A DNA stretch of 5,411 nucleotides, taken from NCBI GenBank assembly GCA_028869325.1, contig JAGWST010000142.1:1-5411 (forward strand), given 5' to 3'. Under the pieces are notes generated by a model. It saw nothing but the letters and a program-made list of their open reading frames with translations. It was not told the origin of the DNA and did no database searches. The stretch's first letter is position 1, and each line of letters begins with the position of its first letter. Positions 1 through 5,381 of this stretch are shown here, in pieces. This stretch comes from a bacterium (GTDB taxonomy: Bacteria > Vulcanimicrobiota > Vulcanimicrobiia > Vulcanimicrobiales > SCRA01). Position numbers and translations under genes: made by a program.

Positions 1-438
1 GCGGAGCTCGACGCGCTGCGCCGCGACGCGCAGCGTCTGCCGCCCACGCGGTTGCTCTTTCTCGAGTGGATCGATCCCCCGATGAATCCCGGACACTGGA
101 ATCCGGAGCTGCTGGAGGCGGCCGGAGCGCAGGCCGTGCTGGCGGCCCCAGGGCGCGATGCGCAACGCATCGCGTGGACGCGGATCGCGGATGAGGATCC
201 CGATGCGATTCTAGCCGCGCCCTGCGGCATGGACGTCGCGACGGTCGAGCGCGAGCTGGCGCGCATCGCCGGCCGGCCCGAATGGCGCTCGTTGCGCGCG
301 GTGAGGGACGGTGCCGTCTGCGTCTTGGACGGCAGCGCCTACTTCGCTCGCCCTGGCCCGCGCCTGACGCACGGGGCGCGCCTGCTCCAGCGCTGGCTGG
401 TTGACTACTTCGTGCCGTCGAGCGGCCAGAAACCGTAG
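1..438 (+). CDS. BtuF-like (cobalamin/corrinoid-type) ABC substrate-binding protein, 3' part
   Basis: The reading frame is open from the first base, so the gene begins upstream of the window; 145 residues plus a TAG stop (436-438) are visible. The visible part matches the C-terminal lobe of the BtuF/periplasmic-binding-protein family: an EWIDPP segment followed by GHWNPEL, a DPDAILAAPCG strand, and the closing block VRDGAVCVLDGSAYFARPGPR. In characterised members this lobe helps hold vitamin B12 or a related metal chelate for delivery to an ABC importer such as BtuCD. Many homologues in GC-rich bacteria are annotated simply as cobalamin-binding protein and may lack a signal peptide; the N-terminus is outside the window, so location in the cell cannot be judged. 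A TTG at 52 is an internal codon, not the start. The 3' end overlaps the convergent SDR gene by 34 bases. The ligand is inferred from family resemblance only; a heme or iron-chelate ligand is possible. Confidence 0.8.
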   Translation, partial: AELDALRRDAQRLPPTRLLFLEWIDPPMNPGHWNPELLEAAGAQAVLAAPGRDAQRIAWTRIADEDPDAILAAPCGMDVATVERELARIAGRPEWRSLRAVRDGAVCVLDGSAYFARPGPRLTHGARLLQRWLVDYFVPSSGQKP

Positions 439-1166
439 ATCGCCCGCCCCGGCTCGAGGTCCCAGAAGCGCGTGGCGTTGTCGCCTACGCCGTAGACGAT
501 GGCGAACGCGACATCCTTGGCCAGGATCGCGCGCACCAGGCGCGCCAAGTCGCGCTGAGACATCCAGGTTGCCGCATAGCGTGCGAATTTCTGCTCGTCG
601 GTCAGTCCCAGCCAGCCGGAGGAGTTGCGCACGCTGGGGTGCTTGGGGTCGTCTTCCTTGGTGATCGAGCCGATGCGCACGCAGGCGACTTGCAGGCCGA
701 AGGCGTCGCTGTAATAGCGCCCGACGTTCTCGCCGAACGCCTTCCAGACACCGTAGAGACTGTCCGGCCGGATCGGTGCGTCGTTCCGCACCAGGACCCC
801 CGAGGCGGCTTCGTAGATGCCGGGCTTCCCTTCGACTTCGTAGCGTCCCACGGCGTGGTTCGAGCTGGCGAAGATCACGCGCTCGCAGCCCGCGCGGCGC
901 GCCGCTTCGAAGGCATTGTACGTTCCGCCGATGTTGATCGAGGAGACGTCTTCCCACGAGGCCGCGACATCGACGACGCCGGCAAGATGGATCACGGTCT
1001 GGCAGCCCGCGAAGGCACGCTCCAGAGCGGGCAGATCGCGAACGTCGGCGACGACGTCTGCATTGGAAAGATCGATGCGCACGACCTCATAGCCGTGCGC
1101 ATCCAGATCGTGACAGAGTGGGACGCCGATCGTCCCGTTCGAGCCGGTTACCGCGATCCTTGCCAT
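405..1166 (-). CDS. NAD-dependent epimerase/dehydratase (extended SDR), uronate-dehydrogenase-like
   Basis: This 253-residue protein has an N-terminal Rossmann fold with the glycine motif GSNGTIG (8-14). Asp32 at the end of the second strand usually indicates NAD rather than NADP. The SDR active site is visible as SSNH (101-104) and YGVWK (Tyr138, Lys142). The SSNHAVG segment, the RPDSLYG stretch and the later TWMSQRDLARLV block resemble uronate dehydrogenase, which oxidises uronic acids to aldarolactones. However, about 20 residues (roughly 170-195) sit between IGS and TWMS where uronate dehydrogenases are shorter, so the substrate may differ. The ATG at 1166 is kept because the glycine motif follows directly; the ribosome site before it is weak. 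The gene lies 51 bases after the co-directional STAS gene and is probably transcribed with it. Its last 34 bases overlap the convergent BtuF-like gene. SDR fold and cofactor are secure; the exact reaction is not. Confidence 0.88.
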   Translation of the reverse strand: MARIAVTGSNGTIGVPLCHDLDAHGYEVVRIDLSNADVVADVRDLPALERAFAGCQTVIHLAGVVDVAASWEDVSSINIGGTYNAFEAARRAGCERVIFASSNHAVGRYEVEGKPGIYEAASGVLVRNDAPIRPDSLYGVWKAFGENVGRYYSDAFGLQVACVRIGSITKEDDPKHPSVRNSSGWLGLTDEQKFARYAATWMSQRDLARLVRAILAKDVAFAIVYGVGDNATRFWDLEPGRAIYGFWPLDGTK

Positions 1167-1217
1167 GGGCCAACGCTACGTGCCGGCGGTCGCGGAATCC
1201 CCCCGCGTCGTACGCGG

Positions 1218-1568
1218 TTACGCCGAGTTGCGAACCGTTGCCTGCGCGAAGCGCTCACGCGCCCCATCGATCGTCGCGTGGATGCTGAAGACTTTGTCGA
1301 GGCCCGTCAAGTGGAGGATCTTGAGGATCTGCGGATCGACGACGACGAGACGAACCGTGCCGCCCACTTCGCGCACGGAGCGCATCGAAGCGATCAACGC
1401 GCCCAGACCGGTGGAGTCGAGCAACTCGACGTCCAGCATGTCGACAACGTGCAAGAAGCGCCCGCTGTCCACGTGACTGCGGAAGGTCTTCTTGAGTCGC
1501 GCGGCGGTCAAGCCATCCACCACGCGGGGCAACGCCGTAACCGTGATGCTTTCGGCGGGGCTTTCCAT
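1218..1568 (-). CDS. STAS-domain protein (anti-sigma factor antagonist type)
   Basis: This 116-residue protein is a single STAS domain of the SpoIIAA/RsbV class. The key block is VVDMLDVELLDSTGLGALI (41-59): a core strand followed by DSTGLG (51-56), where Ser52 is the position phosphorylated by an anti-sigma kinase in the family. The later strand TVRLVVVDP and the helix ILKILHLTGLDKVF also match the fold. In known systems the unphosphorylated form binds the kinase and releases a sigma factor, or acts as an input to partner switching. No kinase, phosphatase or sigma gene is visible here, so the partner must be encoded elsewhere. The ATG at 1568 is chosen because AAGGAG lies 10 bases upstream; an in-frame TTG at 1604 would add 12 residues without such a site. 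A near-consensus promoter lies about 80 bases upstream. The gene is followed by the SDR gene after 51 bases. Confidence 0.9.
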   Translation of the reverse strand: MESPAESITVTALPRVVDGLTAARLKKTFRSHVDSGRFLHVVDMLDVELLDSTGLGALIASMRSVREVGGTVRLVVVDPQILKILHLTGLDKVFSIHATIDGARERFAQATVRNSA

Positions 1569-1578
1569 TGTGGAACTT

Positions 1579-1584
1579 CTCCTT
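1579..1584 (-). promoter_or_regulatory. Ribosome binding site deciding the STAS start
   Basis: AAGGAG on the minus strand sits 10 bases before the ATG at 1568. It favours that start over the in-frame TTG at 1604. Confidence 0.8.
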
Positions 1585-1645
1585 GCGGCCTCATCCTCCA
1601 ACACCCGTGTGAACGGAGCATGGACGACCGGTTTCCTATGGCTCT

Positions 1646-1674
1646 ATCCTAAGTATCAAAATGTAAACTGTCAA
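1646..1674 (-). promoter_or_regulatory. Sigma70-type promoter for the STAS-SDR unit
   Basis: On the minus strand TTGACA (1674-1669, a perfect -35) is followed by a 17-base spacer and TAGGAT (1651-1646, four of six matches to the -10 consensus). Transcription would start near 1639, leaving a leader of about 70 bases before the STAS ATG. The spacer is AT-rich and the element lies inside the AT-rich island. The spacing and perfect -35 make this a strong sequence-based prediction; it assumes the host uses a standard vegetative sigma factor. Confidence 0.7.
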
Positions 1675-1682
1675 TAGTCTTT

Positions 1683-1692
1683 ATCTTAAGAT
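1683..1692. promoter_or_regulatory. Perfect 10-bp palindrome between the divergent promoters
   Basis: ATCTTAAGAT is a perfect palindrome lying between the two outward-facing -35 boxes, 8 bases from the leftward one. The core CTTAA recurs 9 bases downstream (1694-1698). Such symmetric sites between divergent promoters can bind a dimeric regulator, but a 10-bp AT-rich palindrome can also occur by chance. No protein can be assigned to it from sequence alone. Confidence 0.35.
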
Positions 1693-1724
1693 GCTTAAAA
1701 GTTGCGTGAAGGGATTTTCGATAG

Positions 1725-1753
1725 TTGACTTTTCTCGTAAGTCAGACTAAAGT
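1725..1753 (+). promoter_or_regulatory. Sigma70-type promoter for the HxlR regulator unit
   Basis: TTGACT (1725-1730, five of six -35 matches) is followed by exactly 17 bases and TAAAGT (1748-1753, four of six -10 matches). Transcription would start near 1760, giving a leader of about 80 bases before the ATG at 1843. It is divergent from the STAS promoter, with the two -35 boxes 50 bases apart. A dyad symmetry lies directly on its -35 and spacer, which suggests the promoter is repressible. Confidence 0.65.
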
Positions 1754-1754
1754 C
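1726..1754. promoter_or_regulatory. Dyad symmetry over the regulator promoter, candidate operator
   Basis: TGACTT (1726-1731) and AAGTCA (1739-1744) are perfect inverted arms separated by 7 bases. Immediately downstream GACTAAAGTC (1745-1754) repeats the GACT/AGTC half-sites, and AAGTC occurs at 1739 and 1750, 11 bases apart, close to one helical turn. The arms cover part of the -35, the spacer and the -10 of the rightward promoter. This is the expected position for an autorepressor site, and the HxlR protein encoded just downstream is the obvious candidate. Binding is inferred, not shown. Confidence 0.5.
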
Positions 1755-1776
1755 GGATTGGTGACGCAGATCAAGC

Positions 1777-1791
1777 CCCTGGTCAGGGACC
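1777..1791 (+). other. Overlapping inverted repeats in the regulator's 5' leader
   Basis: CCCTG-GT-CAGGG (1777-1788) and the overlapping GGTC-AGG-GACC (1781-1791) are two short inverted repeats in the predicted leader of the HxlR gene. The 2- and 3-base spacers are too tight for good RNA hairpins at full arm length, so they look more like a DNA site than a leader structure. No riboswitch, leader peptide or U-tract terminator was recognised in the leader. Confidence 0.25.
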
Positions 1792-1842
1792 GCCCAGAAT
1801 CGGAGAGCCCGGCCGCGTCGCCGCGCCCGAGGTGAAACGCGA

Positions 1843-2517
1843 ATGGCTCGAGGTTATGGACAGGAGTGTCCGATCGCCCGGACGCTGGAGATGCTCGGAG
1901 AGAAGTGGACGCTCTTGGTCGTCCGCGAATTGTTTCAGGGCACGAATCGTTTCAAGGACCTGGTGGAGCGGTTGCACGGCATACCGCGCAACCTGTTGGC
2001 TCAGCGGCTCGCTCAATTGGAGAGCGAGAGCCTGGTGGTGCGCCGTTCGTTCCGCGAGGTTCCGCCGCGCGTTGAGTACCATCTCACGGAGAAGGGCTGG
2101 AGTCTGCAGCCGGTTCTGCGCTCGCTCGCCGATTGGGGCCGGCGTTGGAACGTCTGCGGCGAGGGCGAGCATCGCGAGAACGACCCGCTCAACGACCGCC
2201 TGCTCAATCTCCCGTTCGAGTACGATCTCGCCTCCGCGCAGGGTCCCTCCGAGACGCTCGAGATTCGGGCCGACGCGCGCGCCTGGTTCATCACCTTCGA
2301 GAACGGGGGCTGCCTCGTCGGGCGCAGCGCCGATGAAGAGCCCCGAGCGCGCCTCGCTGGAAGCGAGGCCAGTTGGCTCGAGGTTCTCTGTGGCCGCCTC
2401 ACGCTCGAAGAGGCCGAGCGCGGCGGCAAGATCGTCGTAGACGGAGACCGCAAGAGCATCGAACGCTTCCATCGCGTCTGTCTGCGTCCCGTGGCGTTGC
2501 TCTCCGCAACCGCCTAA
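1843..2517 (+). CDS. HxlR-family transcriptional regulator with C-terminal SCP2-like domain
   Basis: The protein has 224 residues, about twice the usual length of a plain HxlR regulator. Residues 8-103 form the HxlR winged helix: CPIARTLEMLGEKWTLLVVRELF, then RFKDLVERLHGIPRNLLAQRLAQLE (recognition region), and a wing ending in YHLTEKGWSL. Cys9 is the conserved N-terminal cysteine that in relatives such as YodB senses quinones or disulfide stress. Residues about 120-218 resemble a sterol-carrier-protein-2-like domain: ARAWFITFENGGCLVGR, then SWLEVLCGRLTLEEAERGGKIVVDGD, so a hydrophobic small ligand could be bound there. The ATG is supported by GAGGTGA (1829-1835), 7 bases before it. The regulator's own promoter carries a dyad, suggesting autoregulation. 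The aminomutase-like gene follows after 53 bases on the same strand and is its likely target. HxlR assignment is firm; the SCP2-like call rests on motif resemblance. Confidence 0.9.
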   Translation: MARGYGQECPIARTLEMLGEKWTLLVVRELFQGTNRFKDLVERLHGIPRNLLAQRLAQLESESLVVRRSFREVPPRVEYHLTEKGWSLQPVLRSLADWGRRWNVCGEGEHRENDPLNDRLLNLPFEYDLASAQGPSETLEIRADARAWFITFENGGCLVGRSADEEPRARLAGSEASWLEVLCGRLTLEEAERGGKIVVDGDRKSIERFHRVCLRPVALLSATA

Positions 2518-2519
2518 AG

Positions 2520-2541
2520 GCCCGCGCCCGGCCCGGCGGGC
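2520..2541 (+). other. GC-rich inverted repeat between regulator and aminomutase-like gene
   Basis: GCCCGC (2520-2525) pairs with GCGGGC (2536-2541) around a 10-base GC-rich loop, just after the regulator's stop codon. There is no run of T after it, so it is not a convincing intrinsic terminator. It could stabilise or partly attenuate the transcript between the two genes, or be a chance product of high GC. Confidence 0.2.
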
Positions 2542-2556
2542 GCACCACCATCTCCC

Positions 2557-2562
2557 AAGGAG
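2557..2562 (+). promoter_or_regulatory. Ribosome binding site deciding the GTG start of the aminomutase-like gene
   Basis: AAGGAG lies 8 bases before the GTG at 2571. It sets the start there even though the frame stays open for another 198 bases upstream, inside the regulator gene. Confidence 0.85.
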
Positions 2563-2570
2563 TCTTCCTC

Positions 2571-3878
2571 GTGCTCAACGTGACCCGCAGCGCCGATCTT
2601 TGGCAGCGCGCCACCTCCGTTTTGGCCGGAGGCGTCGACTCGCCCGTGCGCGCCGGCAAGCCGGTCGGGGGACCGATCATGGTTCGCGAGGCGTCGGGGG
2701 CCTATGTGGTGGACGCGGACGGCCGGCGTCTGCTCGACTATCTGATGGCCTACGGACCGCTGTTGCTCGGACACGCACATCCGGCGCTGACGCGCGGTCT
2801 CGATGCGGTAGCGGCGCGCGGCACGCTCCATGGCTGTACGCACGAAGGGGAGGTGTGGCTGGCCGAGCGGCTGCGTGGCCACATGCCCTCGCTCGAGCGC
2901 GTGCGCTTCGCCAATAGCGGAACGGAGGCGGTGATGAGCGCCATTCGCGTGGCGCGCGGCTTCACCGGGCGCGAGGCGGTCTTGCGCTTCGCCGGAAACT
3001 ACCACGGCCACTTCGACCAGGCGCTGTTGGATGCCGGCGCCTCGGCGGGGGCGGCAGGCGCCGGGCCCTCCGGCATTCCAACCGGCGTCGCGCGCGATAC
3101 GATCGTCGTTCGCTACAACGATCTCGACGCCGTCGATGCGGTGTTGCACCTCCACGGCAAGCGCCTGGCCGCGATCGTGTTGGAGCCCGTCGTGGCCAAC
3201 ATGGGGTTGGTGCATCCGCTGCCGGGATTCCTCGCCGGGCTGCGCGAGCGCGCGAGCCGCGCGGGCGCGTTGCTGATCTTCGACGAGGTGATCACCGGCC
3301 TGCGTCTGGGGTTGGGTGGTGCCCAGGGGCGCTATGGCGTCGCGCCGGATCTCACCGCGCTGGGCAAAGTGTTGGGCGGCGGCTATCCGCTAGCAGCTTT
3401 CGGCGGGCGCGCGGAGGTCATGCGCGTCTTAGCGCCGGAGGGAACGGTCTTTCAGGGCGGGACCCTCTCCGGGAACCCGTTCTGCGTGGAGATGGCGCAT
3501 CGCCTGCTCGATGTGCTGGAGGGCGACGCGGAGCTGCTGCCGCGCGTGCGCGCGCTGGCCGAGCGTCTGGCGCAAGGCTTGCGCCAGATGCTCGACGCCT
3601 TCGATCTGCGCTACCCCGTCGTCCACGACGAGTCGATCGTGGACTTCATGTTTCGCGCCGCCGATCGCCCACACCGCGACTACGGCGAGGCCAAGCAGGC
3701 CAACGCCGCGGCCTATGCCGCCTTCTACCGCGAGATGTTGGCCGAAGGCGTGCTGTTAGCACCCTCGCAGAACGAGGTGATGTTTCTCTCGGCCGCGCAC
3801 GCCGAGGAGGACGTTCAACTGACCCTGCGCGCGGCGCGCCTCGCGCTGGCACGCATGCGCGAGCGCGGCGAGGTCTAG
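2571..3878 (+). CDS. Glutamate-1-semialdehyde 2,1-aminomutase-like PLP enzyme (class III aminotransferase fold)
   Basis: The 435-residue length fits HemL, which turns glutamate-1-semialdehyde into 5-aminolevulinate in the C5 route to tetrapyrroles. Family features in order: GGVDSPVRA (20-28), NSGTEAVMSAIRVARGFTGR (115-134), NYHGH (143-147), FDEVITG (237-243) with the PLP-nitrogen Asp238, LGKVLGGGYP (264-273) with the Schiff-base Lys266, GTLSGNP (297-303), and GVLLAPSQNE (393-402) with the conserved late Glu402. Differences from E. coli HemL: the SWGPM segment reads AYGPL (Trp to Tyr61), SFGAPTE reads LHGCTHE, EPVAGNM reads EPVVANM, and the loop after the HGH motif is altered. It may therefore be a divergent HemL, a second copy, or an enzyme acting on another amino-aldehyde or amino acid. 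It lies 53 bases behind the HxlR regulator. The stop overlaps that of the convergent NYN gene. The hemL symbol is withheld for that reason. Confidence 0.85.
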   Translation: MLNVTRSADLWQRATSVLAGGVDSPVRAGKPVGGPIMVREASGAYVVDADGRRLLDYLMAYGPLLLGHAHPALTRGLDAVAARGTLHGCTHEGEVWLAERLRGHMPSLERVRFANSGTEAVMSAIRVARGFTGREAVLRFAGNYHGHFDQALLDAGASAGAAGAGPSGIPTGVARDTIVVRYNDLDAVDAVLHLHGKRLAAIVLEPVVANMGLVHPLPGFLAGLRERASRAGALLIFDEVITGLRLGLGGAQGRYGVAPDLTALGKVLGGGYPLAAFGGRAEVMRVLAPEGTVFQGGTLSGNPFCVEMAHRLLDVLEGDAELLPRVRALAERLAQGLRQMLDAFDLRYPVVHDESIVDFMFRAADRPHRDYGEAKQANAAAYAAFYREMLAEGVLLAPSQNEVMFLSAAHAEEDVQLTLRAARLALARMRERGEV

Positions 3879-4576
3879 TTGGAGATCTCCTCCAGCTCGT
3901 CGGCCGGTGCGGCGGTGCGCAGCGGACGACGGCTCTCGTCGTGCAGCTCGATCTCACGTGCCGCCTCGCGCAGCTCGATGAACTCGTCGGCGGCATCGAG
4001 CAGATCGTCCGATGCGCGCCCGGGGAACGGGCGCGGGTGATCGGCGGAATGGTTGTACGCCCAATTCGATTGGGAGCCCGCGACCACCACGCGCACGCCT
4101 CTGAGCGTCAGCGCGTGAACCAGCGGGACGTACTCGGAATCCCCCATGACCAGCACCGCGCGGTCGCAGTGGTCGGCCATCCACAGCGCGTCGACGGCGA
4201 GATCGATGCCGATCTCCGCCTTCACCGTTCCGTCGACGTGGACGCGCATGCCGCGCCGCACGACTTGATAACCGTTGCGGTTGAGCATGCGGATGAAGCC
4301 CTGCTGGTCGCGCCGCCGCCGCTCCGCCTCAGCGGGGTCGGGATGCTCGACGGTGAGGCCGCGCGCGCGCCGCGCCGCGGCGTAGAGGGCGTACGACTCC
4401 TCGCTCCACTCGCCGATGTAGTAGCGCGCACGTACGAGCGACGTACCCGCGCATAGCAGCGCGAGAAGCCGCCGGAAGTCAACGCGGATACCCAAGCCTT
4501 CGTAGGTGACGCGGGCGAAATTCCACCCGTCGATAAAGATTGCCGTGCGGCCGACGCCGTTTGCAAGAGCCATCAT
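3875..4576 (-). CDS. NYN-domain (LabA-like, PIN-fold) putative ribonuclease
   Basis: This 233-residue protein is a NYN-domain member of the LabA/DUF88 group, a PIN-like fold that includes RNases. The acidic site is visible: Asp16 in AIFIDGWNF (12-20), Asp125 and Asp129 in IDLAVDALWMAD, and Asp146 in VLVMGDSEYVPLV (141-153). The last motif is usually GDSD; here it is GDSE (Glu148). The stretch about 60-118, with an Arg-rich EAERRRRDQQGFIRMLNRNGY segment, is typical of the family insert, and the end (201-230) is charged and probably flexible. No signal peptide is seen, so it should be cytoplasmic. Two adjacent ATGs (4576, 4573) are possible, with GGGAG about 13 bases upstream; an in-frame ATG at 4621 would add 15 poorly conserved residues. 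It is divergent from the secreted-protein gene and converges on the aminomutase-like gene. The RNA substrate is unknown. Confidence 0.85.
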   Translation of the reverse strand: MMALANGVGRTAIFIDGWNFARVTYEGLGIRVDFRRLLALLCAGTSLVRARYYIGEWSEESYALYAAARRARGLTVEHPDPAEAERRRRDQQGFIRMLNRNGYQVVRRGMRVHVDGTVKAEIGIDLAVDALWMADHCDRAVLVMGDSEYVPLVHALTLRGVRVVVAGSQSNWAYNHSADHPRPFPGRASDDLLDAADEFIELREAAREIELHDESRRPLRTAAPADELEEISN

Positions 4577-4636
4577 GGTAACGCTGATTCTCCCAAGCGC
4601 AGGGCATGGCCTCGCGCTCAACGAAACACGGCCGGC

Positions 4637-5077
4637 GTGCGCCGACGATCACACCCAGCCGTCGTGATACTATCGTTGCTGCTATCGTTCGCCGGCCCGG
4701 CCGGGGCGCAGCAGGCGCTGGAGACTCCGCCGGTCGCGACCCCGGCGCCGTCGCCGGCGAGAGCGGCCACACCCGCCCCCAAGACCAAGAGAACCGAAGG
4801 CGATCTGAGACGGTACACTTGGGAAGGGTATGTCGTGCACGCCTCCGCGCAGAGCGTACGCGTCCACAGCCCACGGCAGAAGCGCGATCTCACCTTCATC
4901 GTCTTCTCGAGACCGCGCGATTTGACGAGCCCGGGGGGGATGAAAACGTACGCCATGGGCCAGCTCCCACCCGGCACGCGGGTTAAGGTGGTATATACCC
5001 AGATGCTGGGTATCCGGCACGCCGAGCTGATCTACATCTACATGGCGGACGGGACGATCAAGGCGATGCATGGCTGA
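4637..5077 (+). CDS. Small secreted protein of unknown function
   Basis: The product has 146 residues. Residues 1-24 form a good signal peptide: MRRRSHP, a hydrophobic core VVILSLLLSFAG, and an AGA/QQ cleavage site. Residues about 25-50 are a Pro/Ala-rich linker containing ATPAP twice. The remaining 95 residues look mostly beta-stranded (YTWEGYVVHASAQSVRVHS, LTFIVFS, GTRVKVVYTQ, AELIYIYM), consistent with a small barrel outside the cytoplasm. I do not recognise the family. The GTG at 4637 is chosen because it supplies the Arg-rich n-region of the signal peptide; no strong ribosome site precedes it, so the start is moderately sure. The 60-base gap to the divergent NYN gene shows no clear promoter. 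The stop overlaps the next start (ATGGCTGA), pointing to translational coupling with the GIY-YIG gene. Confidence 0.75.
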   Translation: MRRRSHPAVVILSLLLSFAGPAGAQQALETPPVATPAPSPARAATPAPKTKRTEGDLRRYTWEGYVVHASAQSVRVHSPRQKRDLTFIVFSRPRDLTSPGGMKTYAMGQLPPGTRVKVVYTQMLGIRHAELIYIYMADGTIKAMHG

Positions 5078-5381
5078 GGGCGCTGGCGGGCGCGCCTTCG
5101 TCTACCTCCTGCGCTGCCGAGACGGATCGCTCTACGCCGGTTGGACGACAGACATCCAACGCCGCTTGCGGACCCACCAGATAGGGCGAGGGGCGCGTTA
5201 CACCCGCTCGCGGCTTCCGATCTCACTCGCCGCCTCCTGGCAGGTCTCCGGCCGCGCGGAGGCGATGCGTTTGGAGGCCCGCATCAAACGACTGACCCGC
5301 GAGGAGAAGCTCGCGCTCTGCGGCTCCAGAAAGGGAGACTCACCGTGGCCACCTACCAACCGCCGACGTCCGAGGAAGTGA
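5070..5381 (+). CDS. GIY-YIG endonuclease-like protein (UPF0213/YhbQ type)
   Basis: This 103-residue protein consists of one GIY-YIG nuclease domain. The first motif is FVYLLRCRDGSLYAGWT (10-26), with both strand tyrosines present, followed by DIQRRLRTHQIGRGARYTRSR with the conserved arginines, and EAMRLEARIKRLTREEKLAL with the metal-binding Glu position. Small stand-alone members of this family are widespread; DNA-processing or repair roles have been proposed but substrates are mostly undefined. The ATG overlaps the upstream stop by 8 bases and lacks a strong ribosome site, which suggests coupled translation. The last 12 residues, Pro/Arg-rich, are encoded in the 37 bases that overlap the next gene and are probably not part of the fold. 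Confidence 0.9.
   Translation: MAEGAGGRAFVYLLRCRDGSLYAGWTTDIQRRLRTHQIGRGARYTRSRLPISLAASWQVSGRAEAMRLEARIKRLTREEKLALCGSRKGDSPWPPTNRRRPRK

Noticed and set aside
211..957. A 248-codon minus-strand open frame within the SDR region
   Set aside because: It is an Arg-rich shadow of the SDR gene in another frame and shows no motif.
639..1652. A 337-codon plus-strand open frame lying across the SDR and STAS genes
   Set aside because: It is antisense to two genes with clear motifs, its translation is rich in Arg, Asp and His without recognisable domains, and long antisense frames are expected at this GC content.
1783..2472. A 229-codon minus-strand open frame opposite the HxlR gene
   Set aside because: The plus-strand frame has the HxlR motifs, a good ribosome site and a promoter; the antisense frame has none of these.
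2373..2570. Upstream extension of the aminomutase-like frame by 66 codons
   Set aside because: The extension lies mostly inside the regulator gene and reads as an Arg-rich shadow. AAGGAG 8 bases before the GTG at 2571 and the usual HemL length fix the start.
2514..3215. A 233-codon minus-strand open frame opposite the aminomutase-like gene
   Set aside because: It is antisense to conserved PLP-enzyme sequence and has no domain of its own.
3881..3890. Palindrome GGAGATCTCC just inside the NYN 3' end, considered as a terminator
   Set aside because: It is coding sequence for the NYN C-terminus, the symmetric core leaves no usable loop, and no T-run follows on either strand.
4577..4636. Promoter search in the gap between the NYN and secreted-protein genes
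   Set aside because: No pair of -35/-10 boxes with acceptable spacing was found, so no promoter is called.
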